Positions 43,362 to 52,518 of a stretch of 64,000 bases of DNA are shown here, piece after piece. The position numbers were made by a program, and so were the translations under genes. Position 1 is the first letter of the stretch. Each line of letters starts with the position of its first letter. The notes under the pieces are model-generated. The model saw only the letters and a program-made list of their open reading frames with translations, was not told the DNA's origin and did no database searches. The DNA is from JACVRX01 sp963819885 (lineage in GTDB: Bacteria; Actinomycetota; Actinomycetes; Jiangellales; Jiangellaceae), in NCBI GenBank assembly GCA_963819885.1, contig CAWFXV010000031.1, positions 62,001 through 126,000 of the forward strand, read 5' to 3'.

Positions 43362-43868
43362 CTATTGGATGACGATCAGGCTGAGGATTGGCAACAGTGC
43401 GAGGAGAGTGACTACATAAAGAAAGAACAGAACAATGGGGACGAGCGTGCCGCCGCCTTGTCCGGTTCGCTTGATTTGGCGCAGCGAGAGGTGCCCTGTA
43501 GCAATCGCTACGGGCCACCAGAACGGGCCAAGCAAGGCGAGCACTACTGTTACTATTGCCAGCCTGTTCGTCTCACTTGGCGGAGAGAATGTCCTTAGTC
43601 GAGAGTAAGACGGGCCAGGATTGGCACTCGGCGTATTAGAGGCCGCGCGCTGATCGGTTTCGTTGGCGGCGAGTCGGGTCTGGGCAAGAAGCACGTCCCG
43701 TGCACGGACGATCTCTTCGAATGTCTGGGCGTCGCCGCCGGTATCGGGGTGGCCGCCGCGTCTGACCTTTCGGCGAAACGCCCGCATCACCTGTAGTTGG
43801 TCAGCGCCTCTCGGCACACCCAGAACGTTGTGCGGATCGCGTCCGCCTCGGTGAACGTCACTGCTCAT
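43362..43868 (-). CDS. J-domain protein with C-terminal DUF4190-like membrane domain
   Basis: 168 residues. The N-terminal ~60 form a J domain: DPHNVLGVPRGADQLQVMRAFRRKVRRGGHPDTGGD with the HPD motif that stimulates DnaK. The C-terminal part contains two hydrophobic segments, RLAIVTVVLALLGPFWWPVAIATGHLSLRQI and TLVPIVLFFLYVVTLLALLPIL, in the DUF4190 arrangement. A membrane-anchored J protein. Its ATG lies 17 nt beyond the qcrB stop on the same strand, so it may be the last gene of the qcrB unit. Confidence 0.75.
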   Translation of the reverse strand: MSSDVHRGGRDPHNVLGVPRGADQLQVMRAFRRKVRRGGHPDTGGDAQTFEEIVRARDVLLAQTRLAANETDQRAASNTPSANPGPSYSRLRTFSPPSETNRLAIVTVVLALLGPFWWPVAIATGHLSLRQIKRTGQGGGTLVPIVLFFLYVVTLLALLPILSLIVIQ

Positions 43869-43884
43869 CGCTGAGTTCCCTCGC

Positions 43885-45546
43885 CTATCCTGGCCGTGTG
43901 GCTGCGGTAGGCAGGTGCCCGGAATCGTGGTGCGCCGTTCTGATCTCCTCTGCCGTGGGCAGATCGATCACGTCGCCGAAATACACCTTTGACAACCGGG
44001 CACGGATCTTGGACCAGCGCGGCCGTGGCGCCGGAATGCCGTTCTCGTCGACCTCGGGCCACGGCTCGAACGGTGCCTGATGCGTATGTGAGGTGAGCGC
44101 ATACGCGTCATACCGGCTGAGCATGAGGTGCACCTCCGAGAATCCACCTTCCGGGCTGACGACGATTACGCCGGTTTCGCGTCCGTGCAGGACCTTGTGG
44201 CGGTCACGGCGTTGGAGGCCGATGCAGATTCGTTTGGTGATCGAGTACGCCAGTGGCGGCATCAGGACCACGCTGATCTGCAGGAACCGCGTCACCCATT
44301 CCACTGGAACATGCACCACGGTTGCAACGACGTCATTGCCACCGGCGATCCACAGCAAGACGTAAAAGACGATGAACGCCACACCGAGTCCGGCACGGGC
44401 GGGCATGTTGCGCGGCCGGTCCAGAATGTGCTGGTCACCCGCAACGCCAATGATCTTCTGCTCGATCCACGGGTAGATCGCCAGCGCTGTGAGGATGACG
44501 CCGGGCAGCACCATCGCCGGGACGAGCACACTCAACGTCAACTCGTGTCCGAAGACATCAATCTCCAATGGCGGCATCAGCCGAAGCGCGCCGTCAAGGA
44601 ACCCCATATACCAGTCCGGCTGACTTCTAGCGCTGACCTGTGACGGGTCGTAGGGGCCGCTTAACCAGACCGGGTTGATCTGCAGGGTGGCGGCCATCAG
44701 CACGATGAAGCCAAAGACGATCAGCACGAGCCCGCTGGCCTTAGCGATATGCACAAGATACGGCGAGCCGACGACGTTCCGGTTGGTCTTGCCCGCGCCG
44801 CCCCATTGGGTGCGCCCGTGCCGCCGGACCAGCATCAGATGCACTAGGAGTAGGGCAACGATAAGTCCCGGTATTAGAAACACGTGGAACACATAGAGAC
44901 GGGAGATGATGTCGTCTCCCGGGTACTCGCCGCCGAAGATGAACGACGACAGGTATGACCCAACGATCGGGATGGCGAGCATGCCACCCTCAACGATCCG
45001 CAGGCCCGTCCCCGAGAGAAGGTCGTCCGGCAACGCGTGCCCGGTGTAGCCCCCGACGATGCCCACTACCAGCAGACCGAGGCCGATCAACCAGTTGAGC
45101 TTTCGAGGTGTGCGGAATGCACCAGTGAAGAAAACGCGTAGCAGATGCACCGCGATGGAGGCGATGAATATGTGCGTCGCCCAGTAGTGGACCTGACGCA
45201 TCAGCAGGCCACCACGAACCTCGAAGGAGAGATCCAGCGTGGACGCATACGCCTCGGAGACGGCCACACCTCGCAAGGGCGCGTAAGCACCGTCGTACGC
45301 GACCGGTGCCATCGAGGGCTTGAACCACAGTGTCAGGAAGACGCCGGACAGGAGGATCACGCCGAGGCTAAAGACCGCGATGTGGCCCAGCCAGAATGAC
45401 CAGTGGCTGGGAAAGGCCGTGCGCGCGTTGCGCTTCAGCCAACTGCCCGCCGTGACCCGCTGATCAACGAAGTCAACCACCGTTCCGGCTTGCCTCAGAG
45501 CCCAGTTGTGGCTCGGCTTCGTCGATGTTTGGGCTGTGTTGGTCAT
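43885..45546 (-). CDS. qcrB: Cytochrome bc1 complex cytochrome b subunit (QcrB)
   Basis: 553 residues. Cytochrome b features: RQVHYWATHIFIASIAVHLLRVFFTGAFRTPRKLNW and RLYVFHVFLIPGLIVALLLVHLMLVRRH supply two His pairs for the hemes; the Qo motif PDWYMGFLDGALRLMPP is the actinobacterial PEWY variant. Long C-terminal extension, as in actinobacterial QcrB. It is the membrane quinol oxidase core of the menaquinol:cytochrome c branch. No qcrC or qcrA is next to it, so it is a detached copy, possibly accessory. Confidence 0.92.
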   Translation of the reverse strand: MTNTAQTSTKPSHNWALRQAGTVVDFVDQRVTAGSWLKRNARTAFPSHWSFWLGHIAVFSLGVILLSGVFLTLWFKPSMAPVAYDGAYAPLRGVAVSEAYASTLDLSFEVRGGLLMRQVHYWATHIFIASIAVHLLRVFFTGAFRTPRKLNWLIGLGLLVVGIVGGYTGHALPDDLLSGTGLRIVEGGMLAIPIVGSYLSSFIFGGEYPGDDIISRLYVFHVFLIPGLIVALLLVHLMLVRRHGRTQWGGAGKTNRNVVGSPYLVHIAKASGLVLIVFGFIVLMAATLQINPVWLSGPYDPSQVSARSQPDWYMGFLDGALRLMPPLEIDVFGHELTLSVLVPAMVLPGVILTALAIYPWIEQKIIGVAGDQHILDRPRNMPARAGLGVAFIVFYVLLWIAGGNDVVATVVHVPVEWVTRFLQISVVLMPPLAYSITKRICIGLQRRDRHKVLHGRETGVIVVSPEGGFSEVHLMLSRYDAYALTSHTHQAPFEPWPEVDENGIPAPRPRWSKIRARLSKVYFGDVIDLPTAEEIRTAHHDSGHLPTAATRPG

Positions 45547-45698
45547 GCTTCGCGCTCCCAGGAGTAGGCGACGATGCCGTCCACGTGCCAGTTCTCCCGC
45601 CCATCAGCGGGAGTCAGCTCATCCGGTCGGATGCGAACCGGCACAACCGGCGACTTGGCCCGCTCGTTCAGCCGCGCCGGAGGCTTCCGTTCACGCAT
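45543..45698 (-). CDS. Small protein coupled to qcrB
   Basis: 51 residues from ATG at 45698 (MRERKPPARLNERAKSPVVPVRIRPDELTPADGRENWHVDGIVAYSWEREA). The stop overlaps the qcrB start as ATGA, indicating translational coupling. Basic N-terminal half, acidic/Trp-containing C-terminal half; no membrane segment, no Cys. Codon use is good. GGAAGGA lies upstream. No family recognised; coupling suggests a role in assembly or expression of this QcrB. Confidence 0.6.
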   Translation of the reverse strand: MRERKPPARLNERAKSPVVPVRIRPDELTPADGRENWHVDGIVAYSWEREA

Positions 45699-45770
45699 GA
45701 ATGGTTTTCCTTCCACGTGACACTCGCTGCGGGGACTCCGGTCAGCTAGGCGCGGTTCGTGGTACTGCCC

Positions 45771-46034
45771 TCAATTGATTGACACACCGCGTCGGGCATT
45801 TGTGACAGGGCGGTCCACACTTCTTGGGCCGCTCCTCGGCGCGAAAGTGGCGTTGATCGTGGACAACACCTGCGGCACCATCAGCGCCGCGGTGAATCCG
45901 CTAGCCGGGACCTTGAGGGTGACGTCGTTCATCGCCACTACGGAGTTCCCGTTCGAGCCGTAGACCCTGCTGACGGCCTCGAGCGGCACCGCCGCGGCTG
46001 GCGGGCCGTCCAATGTGCCGTGCACCGCTGTCAC
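45771..46034 (-). pseudogene. ABC transporter ATPase N-terminal remnant
   Basis: LEAVSRVYGSNGNSVVAMNDVTLKVPASGFTA is the N-terminal strand region preceding Walker A of an ABC ATPase of the MacB/LolD type. The expected VMGPSGSGKST is absent; the frame continues with unrelated sequence. Non-functional. Confidence 0.65.
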
Positions 46035-46067
46035 CTCGTAGCTGCTCGTCAGCCGTGAACGTCAGCG

Positions 46068-46334
46068 TTAGCCCTCTTCTGGGATGGTGGAGATGGGGAT
46101 GTTCTGGTTGAGTCGGAACAGGTTCGCCGGGTCGTAGCGACGCTTCACTTGGGCGAGCCGTTCCCACGCCGCGCCCGGGTAGGCCAGGCGCACTCTGGCC
46201 TCTCCCTCGTCGCCGAGGAAGTTCACGTACGCGCCCACGGGACCGCGTTGCAGCGCCGAGGCGAAGCCGTCGATCCATGCCTCGTGGGTGGCACGCCCGG
46301 TCGGCTCCTGGTACAGGGCGGCGACGTTTACCAT
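46068..46334 (-). pseudogene. FAD-linked oxidase (BBE domain) C-terminal remnant
   Basis: The frame ends YPGAAWERLAQVKRRYDPANLFRLNQNIP, the berberine-bridge-enzyme C-terminal motif YDPxNLFRxNQNI, after AYVNFLGDEGEARV. The FAD-binding domain is missing upstream. Ends within 40 nt of the ABC remnant. Confidence 0.7.
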
Positions 46335-46452
46335 GAGCCGCTTGCCTCGTCGTGTCTCTCAAGGTTCGAGAGCGGTCGCCAGGCCCGGTTGAACCGCACG
46401 GGGGCCGCTGCATAACGGACGAATGGAGCGTTCCAGACGCGAACGGATGAAG

Positions 46453-46550
46453 ATGCGGAAGATCATGGTAATCGAGTGGATGACCCGGGACGGGGCCGTG
46501 CAGGCACCGGGTCACCCGGATGAGGACAGGGACGGCGGGTTACGCGCCAG
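46453..46550 (+). pseudogene. DHFR-family N-terminal remnant
   Basis: MRKIMVIEWMTRDGAVQAPGHPDEDRDGGL is the start of a RibD_C/DHFR-family protein (compare the xxxSLDGxxQAPGxPxED pattern). The match stops after ~33 residues. Confidence 0.6.
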
Positions 46551-46711
46551 CGAATCCGGGCAAGGAGTACCTCGTCTTGCAGCCCAGCGAAACAGCCGAT
46601 CGGTTCACAGTGTCGTTGGCACGTACGCGGTGGAGTGGTACGGCGTCGCCAGCTGCGAGACGCAGCGTGCGGCCCGCTGCAGCCACGAGCCACCCAGAGG
46701 CCTGATCGATC

Positions 46712-47374
46712 ATGACGAGTGCTGACACAGCTGCCGAGTTCACACGCCGCCTCAACGCACTTCGGGCGGGCGATCGGCGGATACCGATGCGTGAGATCTT
46801 CGCGCTGGCCAAGGAGTTCATCGGAATGCAGCCAGCAGAGATCGAAGCCTTGCTCGATCGGCCAGAGCATGAAGCCCGAGTGGGCGCGGTCAGCATCATG
46901 GACTACCAAGCCCGGTCGAGGAGCATCCCCCAGACGCGCCGCAACGAGCTGTACGAGCTCTACGTCCGGCGGCATGACCTGATTGACACCTGGGATCTCG
47001 TAGACCGCGCCGCACCATCCGTTGTTGGCGGATACCTCGCCGACAAGCCGCGCGACCAGCTGTACATATTCGCGCGTTCACAGAATGCGCTGGAGCGGCG
47101 TACTGCGATCGTCGCAACGTACGCGTTCATCCGAAGAGGCGACGTCGAGGACACCTTCGATATCGCCGACATCCTCGCCAACGACCAAGACGCCCTCGTC
47201 CACAAGGCCGTCGGCGGCTGGGTCCGCGAAGCGGGCAAGCGCGACCCTGAGCAGTTGCACCGATTCCTCGACCGGCACGCGGCGACCATGCCGCGTGCGG
47301 CCTTGCGCTACGCCGTCGAACATCTCGACCAGGGCGAACGCGAACACTACCTTCAGCTGCGGAATCGCGCGTAG
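46712..47374 (+). CDS. AlkD-like DNA alkylation repair protein
   Basis: 220 residues of helical repeats. Motifs of the AlkD/ALK family: MREIFALAKEF, HEARVGAVSIMDYQAR, NELYELYVRRHDLIDTWDLVDRAAPSVVGGYL, ALERRTAIVATYAFIRRGDVEDTFDIADIL, and AVGGWVREAGKRDPEQLHRFLDRHAATMPRAALRYAVEHL. Conserved Trp/Asp/Arg positions (DTWDLVD, ERRTAI) fit glycosylase binding of N3/N7-alkylpurines without base flipping. Stands alone. Confidence 0.85.
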   Translation: MTSADTAAEFTRRLNALRAGDRRIPMREIFALAKEFIGMQPAEIEALLDRPEHEARVGAVSIMDYQARSRSIPQTRRNELYELYVRRHDLIDTWDLVDRAAPSVVGGYLADKPRDQLYIFARSQNALERRTAIVATYAFIRRGDVEDTFDIADILANDQDALVHKAVGGWVREAGKRDPEQLHRFLDRHAATMPRAALRYAVEHLDQGEREHYLQLRNRA

Positions 47375-48198
47375 CAAACCCGAGGACAGGGCCGCCCAGG
47401 CACCCCAGCAATGCCAGAACTCGGTACCGGTCGGTCGTCGAGCTTCGCAGGCCATCGGGCCGGGGTGGTCACCGCCGACAGCCCCTTCGCCAAGACCCGG
47501 AACACCTCAGCGGCTTCTGGACCATCAAAGCCGCCGACCTGGCCGAGGCACCCCGCCGGGCCATCCAGGCCTCGAGGGTCGGTGCGAGACCGGCTGAATT
47601 GCTCCGATCGCGGACGAGCCCAAGGAGTGCGACGTTAAAGCTGCTTGAGCTCGATACGGAAGGCCCCGTAGACGTGGCCGTTACCTGGGCCGTTGCATTC
47701 CTCTCCGAAGGTCCCCCGTGGGCGCCATTCCTCATCAACTAGCCGCCCCGTGGACCAGTGGAGCACACGCTTCCGCGGGCCAAGGTTCCCGATCGATCCG
47801 TGGTCCCTAGACCACGTGGTCTTGGAGGCGTCAGACCCTGCGGGCAGCGCGAGCTGGCTTGCGGGGGTACTGGGAGTTTCCGTCTCGGACGTCGACCAGG
47901 CTGCGGTCGAGTGCCACTGCCCAGATGCCCTATCGCCTTCGCGCGCGGACCCGCGAACCGGATCACGCGGGTCCTTCTGCCGGTGCCGACGCACCCGTAG
48001 GGGAGGTAAGCGGCCTGCGGTACGTCCGCGCAACGCCGTGAGTGCGCCACAGGATCGAGGCGACCATCGATGCCGACAGCGAGCACGCCGTCGGCGGCAG
48101 ATGAGTGCGTTTGATCGAGTCTTGGCGCTGCGGCTGGCGGCTAGGAGACGCTGCGGGGCGGCGGTAAGGAGGGCGGAAGCGGAAGCATCGGTCGGGCA
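47375..48198. other. Degraded stretch with a VOC-like scrap
   Basis: The plus strand at ~47796-47900 reads IDPWSLDHVVLEASDPAGSASWLAGVLGV, resembling the first strand-helix of a VOC protein. Nothing intact follows. No other gene can be supported in these ~820 bases. Confidence 0.35.
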
Positions 48199-48733
48199 TC
48201 AGCGCGTCCCCCGTCGCGGTTGTCGGCCGGGCGGCCGGCCTGGCACGCCGCGAGCCAGCACGGCGCGCTGGATCTCCGCGACGAGAGCCCGCGCCCTCTG
48301 GAGCCTGGCCTCGACGTTCTCCGCGCCAAGCGAATCGGCCCAGGGCCGCTGGCCTCGGAGATGACGCGCAGCACCTCCCGACCGCGCTGGGTGGGCCGCA
48401 AGCGCTTGGCGCGGCGATGTCGGGGATTGCCTCATAGGCCCCGAGGCCATCGGCCACGAGCAGATCCGCGACGCGCTGCACTGCCTGGCGCGCGATCCCC
48501 CGCGCACGCGCGATCTGGGCTACCGTCGCTGGCCCGTCCTCGATGGCATCGAGGATTACCCAGCGGGCCAGCGTCTGGCCGCCGACTCGTGCCAGCGCCT
48601 CCCCGGCGGCGGTGATGAACGCGCCAAAGCCAGCGACCTCGACCACGAAATCGGTGTAGGCGTCGCCGGCCGGCGTACGCGGCGGAGGCTCCCGCTCATT
48701 GACATCATGTTGTCGTTTGGATAAGCTCGGCAC
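48199..48733 (-). pseudogene. MarR-family regulator with two frameshifts
   Basis: Frame 1: VVEVAGFGAFITAAGEALARVGGQTLARWVILDAIEDGPATVAQIARARGIARQAVQRVADLLVADGLGAYEAIPD, a MarR winged helix. Frame 2 continues RLRPTQRGREVLRVISEA (the wing and next helix). Frame 3 gives QRPWADSLGAENVEARLQRARALVAEIQRAVL to a stop. Two single-base changes separate them. Its operator (48701-48750) is well preserved, so the loss is recent or a sequence error. Divergent from the epoxide hydrolase remnant. Confidence 0.7.
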
Positions 48734-48750
48734 GATGACAACATGATGTC
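48701..48750. promoter_or_regulatory. 14-bp perfect inverted repeat, MarR operator
   Basis: GACATCATGTTGTC (48701-48714) and GACAACATGATGTC (48737-48750) are exact reverse complements 22 bp apart. Each half is itself a near-palindrome (GACA-N-CATG-N-TGTC), so they are two sites for a dimeric MarR. They flank the GTG start of the regulator and would control both divergent genes. Confidence 0.7.
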
Positions 48751-48854
48751 ATAGCCTCGAGGCGAACGCCAGGGTGTGAGCGGCGGAGGAGTAAAGATGA
48801 CGACGGAGTTCGCGCCGGCCACCGGGACTGGACCACCGTGACACGGCAGCGAGG

Positions 48855-50000
48855 ATGAGCTCCGGCCGTTCCGGCTCGACGTGCCGAAGGGCGACCTCGA
48901 CGACCTGCACGAGCGGCTGGCTCGTTCTCGTTGGCCGATGGAACTGCACGACGTCGGCGGGAGCCGGGCGTGCCCGTGAGCTACCTACGGGATCTCGCCG
49001 AGTACTGGCGCATGTCGTTCGACTGGCGGAAACAGGAAGCCGCGCTCAACGCCTTCCCCCAATTCACGACCACGATCGACGGCCAGACGAATCCACTTCC
49101 TCCACGTCAGCTCACCAGAGCCCGATGCCCTGCCGTTAGTCATGACCCATGGCTTCCCGGGCTCGGTCGCCGAGTTCCTCGGCGTCATCGGCCCGCTGAC
49201 CGATCCGCGCGCCCACGGCGGCGATCCAGCCGACGCATTCCACCTCCTGATCCCGGCCCTGCCCGGCTTCGGGTTCTCTGTCACCCCTAGCCGAGCCCGG
49301 CTGGACGACTGCCCGCGCTGCCGCGGCCTGGGCCGAGCTGATGCGCCGGCTCGGCTACGACCGCTACGGCGCCCAGGGCGGCGACCTCGGCGCGATGCTG
49401 TCGCCCGAACTCGGCTACGTCGACCCCGAGCACATCGTCGGCATCCACCTCAACGCCGCGTCGGTCGGCTTCATCCCGTTCGGCGAAGTCGACGAGGCCG
49501 AGTTGGCGACGTTCAGCGACGTCGAGACGGAGCGGCTGGAGCGGATCAAGGAGTTCCTGGGCGATGGCAACGGCTACTTCCAGATGCACGCAACCCGGCC
49601 GCAGACGATCGCCTACCCACTCACCGATTCGCCAGCCGGTCAGCTCGGTTGGATCGTCGACAAATTCCACGACTGGGTCGCCGGGCCGCTCGACGAGGCG
49701 GTCACCCACGACCAGATCCTGACCAACGTCATGCTCTATTGGCTGACCGATACCGCCGGCTCCGCGGCCAACATGTACTACGAGAACATGCACGCCGCCC
49801 CGAACTGGGGCCGCTCGCCGTCGGCGACGCCGATCGGTGTCGCCGCCTTCGCGACCGACGTCGCCATCCGGCGCTATGGCGAGCATGGCAACACCATCGT
49901 CCACTGGTCCGACTTCGACCGTGGCGGGCACTTCGCGGCGATGGAGGCGCCCGCCCTGTACGTCGACGACGTCCGTCGGTTCTTCCGACGACTGCGGTAG
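48855..50000 (+). pseudogene. Epoxide hydrolase-family protein, multiple frameshifts
   Basis: Frame pieces in order: LRPFRLDVPKGDLDDLHERLARSRWP (EHN N-terminal domain), YLRDLAEYWRMSFDWRKQEAALNAFPQF, LVMTHGFPGSVAEFLGVIGPLTDP and LIPALPGFGFSVTP (oxyanion HGFPGS), then from 49341 a long intact frame MRRLGYDRYGAQGGDLGAMLSPELGYVDPEHIVGIHLN to the end. The nucleophile region GGDLG is preserved, as is the C-terminal GGHFAAMEAP His. At least three frameshifts in the first 450 nt. The intact half suggests recent damage. Confidence 0.75.
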
Positions 50001-50164
50001 TCATGCGCGCGCAGACGGCACCGCGGCGAGCTCGCGATCACGGCGCTCATGGCCTACGCGGGCCGTCAGGAAGCCGGCGAACGCGCGCTCGCGCGGTTCC
50101 GGGCGCTCACCACGCAGATAGGCCGGTGGTCATGGTCGGTCCTCTGTCGGTGTGCCGAGAACGA

Positions 50165-50548
50165 TCAGGCGAAGGCGCCGACGATGGCGCCGATAGCAAG
50201 AAGTTTGATCAGCCAGTCGCCGGCATGGAGCGCGGCGTTGCGTACAGGGACCCGTTCCCAGACGACCGAGCCCGTCAGCAGCACGAGCGGTAGCGCCCAA
50301 AGCACAAGTCCGAGAAGTGCGCGCGCTGTCGGGCCGTTTTCGTCGGTCGCGATGAGCAGGCCGGCTACGAGTGTGGCAGTGATCGCGCTGCGGAGCAGTT
50401 CGATCACGATCTGCCACGGTGCGGGCCGGTCCGGTGTCGGTTCCGCCGCTTCGGGTCGCGGTGCCGGCCCGGACGGCACGAGGGCGTAGAAGACGAAGCT
50501 GATGATGAACGCGGCGATCGCGGCGACGCCGATCCCGATGGCTGACAT
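50165..50548 (-). CDS. DUF1761-family membrane protein
   Basis: 127 residues, four TM segments: IGIGVAAIAAFIISFVFYALV, LLRSAITATLVAGLLIA, ALLGLVLWALPLVLLTGSVVWE and AGDWLIKLLAIGAIVGAF. Spacing and the VWERVPxxNAALHAGDWLIKLL motif match DUF1761. Function unknown. Expression is probably controlled by the divergent TetR, whose operator overlaps its -35. Confidence 0.8.
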   Translation of the reverse strand: MSAIGIGVAAIAAFIISFVFYALVPSGPAPRPEAAEPTPDRPAPWQIVIELLRSAITATLVAGLLIATDENGPTARALLGLVLWALPLVLLTGSVVWERVPVRNAALHAGDWLIKLLAIGAIVGAFA

Positions 50549-50562
50549 GTGCGACTCCTTTA

Positions 50563-50620
50563 GTACTCAGCGGTACTTATTGCGACACCGTAGAGTGTCG
50601 ATATCGTACTGTCAAGTACT
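50563..50620. promoter_or_regulatory. Divergent promoter with GTACT-N5-GTACT operators
   Basis: GTACT-CAGCG-GTACT and GTACT-GTCAA-GTACT are two matching TetR-like sites. On the minus strand TTGACA (50615-50610), a 17-nt spacer and TACGGT (50592-50587) form a good sigma70 promoter for the DUF1761 gene; the operator overlaps its -35. Confidence 0.7.
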
Positions 50621-50636
50621 GAATTGGGGGTGCACG

Positions 50637-51296
50637 ATCACGGCACAGCAGACCCGCCGCCGGGGCCGACCCAGCGGCAGTCAGGGCACCGAACTGCTCG
50701 CCGTCGCGCGTGAGGTGTTCCTGCGGCACGGCTTCGCCAAGGCCACCATGGACGCGGTCGCGGCCCGAGCGCGGATCTCGAAGGCGTCGCTGTATCAGGC
50801 GCACTCGTCGAAGCACGCACTGTTCGCCGCGGTGGTGCTCGACTGGGCGGCGCGCGGACGTGAGGCGATGCGGCCCCACTTAGACATGCTGCTGGCCGCC
50901 GACGATCTCCAGACCGCCCTGACCAGACTGGCACGCACGGTGCAGGACGCGGTGCTGAGTCCGGACGTGCTGCGCATGCGTCGGCTCGTCGCCAGCGAGG
51001 CAACACGATTCCCGCAGGTCGCAGATCGCTATGTCGCCGACAGTTGGGACAGCAACATCGCCGCACTCGGCGACGCGTTGGCTAAACTCGACGGGCGCGG
51101 CCGCATCCGTACCGACGATCCACTGCTCGCAGCGCAGCAGTTCACCTGGCTGGCCGTCGCGGCACCACTCAACGACCAGACCCTTCGCGGCGAGGATGCC
51201 ACGCGGGAGGCGGCCCAGCTCGACGCAATCGCCAACGCCGCCATCGACACGTTTCTCGCACGCTACGGCACACCCAAGCCTGCGGCGCACAGTTGA
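50637..51296 (+). CDS. TetR-family repressor, unusual start
   Basis: About 219 residues from TAQQTRRRGRPSGSQGTELLAVAREVFLRHGFAKATMDAVAARARISKASLYQAHSSKHALFAAV, a standard TetR helix-turn-helix with the RRGRPSG N-terminal arm. No ATG, GTG or TTG lies in frame at the expected position: a GGGGG Shine-Dalgarno is followed by ATC (50637), while the nearby GTG (50630) is out of frame. Either ATC initiates (rare) or one base is mis-called. The next in-frame ATG, at 50547, would put the operators inside the gene. Confidence 0.8.
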   Translation: MTAQQTRRRGRPSGSQGTELLAVAREVFLRHGFAKATMDAVAARARISKASLYQAHSSKHALFAAVVLDWAARGREAMRPHLDMLLAADDLQTALTRLARTVQDAVLSPDVLRMRRLVASEATRFPQVADRYVADSWDSNIAALGDALAKLDGRGRIRTDDPLLAAQQFTWLAVAAPLNDQTLRGEDATREAAQLDAIANAAIDTFLARYGTPKPAAHS

Positions 51297-51444
51297 ACAC
51301 GCGTTGCTCATCACCGGCCCCATCTCGATCCAGTCGTAAAAGGAATCGCGTCTCGCTACGGTGTCGAACGAAAGGTTCGTGTGAGTACCAGTGCACGAGG
51401 CACTATGCGGCGCCGCAGGAGATCGACAGCCTCGACCGGCTAGG

Positions 51445-51809
51445 CGATGCCTTCATAGGTTCCGTTCCAGGCAGCGGAGCCAGATGCTGATTGCGGCGAG
51501 TTGGACGCCGGCTTCGTAGCGCACCGCCAGCTTGTCGTAGCGGGTGGCCACGCCATGATGCTGTTTGAGCAGGTTGATGCCGCACTCCACGGCGTGGCGC
51601 TGCTTGTATGCGAACTTCTCGAACGCCGGCGGCCGGCCGCCCTTGGAACCCAGCCTGCGCCGGTGGCCAGCCTGGTCCTCCTTGGTCGGGATGACACACC
51701 GGAACCGGCGTCGACGCAGCCACGCCCTGTTGGCCTTCGAGCTGTACGCCTTATCGGCCAGCACCCGGGGACCAACCGCGCCGGCGACACCAAGTTCGGC
51801 TCATAGAAA
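51445..51809 (-). mobile_element. IS5-family transposase C-terminal remnant
   Basis: VLADKAYSSKANRAWLRRRRFRCVIPTKEDQAGHRRRLGSKGGRPPAFE...YKQRHAVECGINLLKQHHGVATRYDKLAVRYEAGVQLAAISIWLRCL is the C-terminal third of an IS5-type (IS4 superfamily) DDE transposase, with the last catalytic Glu in ECGINLLKQ. The N-terminal part is gone beyond ~51809. Confidence 0.85.
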
Positions 51810-52100
51810 CACCGCGGACATCGATCTAAGCGTGTGAGAGTTGCATCCCAGAGATGCCCTTCCGGGTTGAGAAGTAGGAGCTGTCGCAAGTCCCGTTCTT
51901 CAACGCGCGCAAGCGCATCCTCGCGATACGGCCACACGACCCGCTCAAACCAGGCCCAACGCACGGAGTTATGGAGCGACGCCCACTGCTACCGGATGCT
52001 CGCTTCGGTCCTGAGATGTGCTCGGCCATCCGATCGAATGCAATTTGTCGGCAGCGGTAGGCCTACCCCGTTCGTCGTTCTCCCCGCGGTCGAAGGCCGC

Positions 52101-52406
52101 TCAATCTGCGAACGTCTCCGCGGCCTCCACCCCCCTCGACTCCGCATCGCCGCGACTGATCCGCTCAAGCAGCAGCCCCACCACACCGTCTTGCGGACTC
52201 GCGAGCGTAACGTCGGGATTGGTTGCCCGACCGGGGGCCAGGTAGACCTGGCTCTGGGCTGAGATCAACGTCACCGGATCCTCGTCATCGCATTGAAGTT
52301 CGACTGTTTGGTCCTTGCGGAGGGGATCGACGCCTTCGAACCGGGCAATCACCATGTGGCGCAGCCAATTCGGCCGGAAGTGATCATCCCCTCTCGGTCG
52401 GGCCAT
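52101..52406 (-). pseudogene. SCP2-like C-terminal domain fragment (HxlR-type regulator?)
   Basis: LRHMVIARFEGVDPLRKDQTVELQCDDEDPVTLISAQSQVYLAPGRATNPDVTLASPQDGVVGLLL has the SCP2-like sterol-binding pattern that follows the winged helix in some actinobacterial HxlR regulators. The DNA-binding domain is missing upstream. The adjoining 51810-52100 shows only a short open minus frame (WAWFERVVWPYREDALARVEERDLRQLLLLNPEG) of unknown kind. Confidence 0.45.
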
Positions 52407-52498
52407 GAGTGGTCCGGCCCACGGCCCTCGATGTGATAGAGCTGTTTGCCAGGGCTAGGCCGCGGTTACCGTAGAACCGCTGTTACGCGGCCAGGTCT

Positions 52499-52518
52499 AA
52501 AAAAAAAAAAAAAAAAAA
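52499..52518. repeat. Run of 20 consecutive A
   Basis: Twenty A residues in a row followed by GAGAAAGAAAG. In DNA this rich in G+C such a run is exceptional. It lies in decayed intergenic DNA, not in a gene. Confidence 0.95.
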
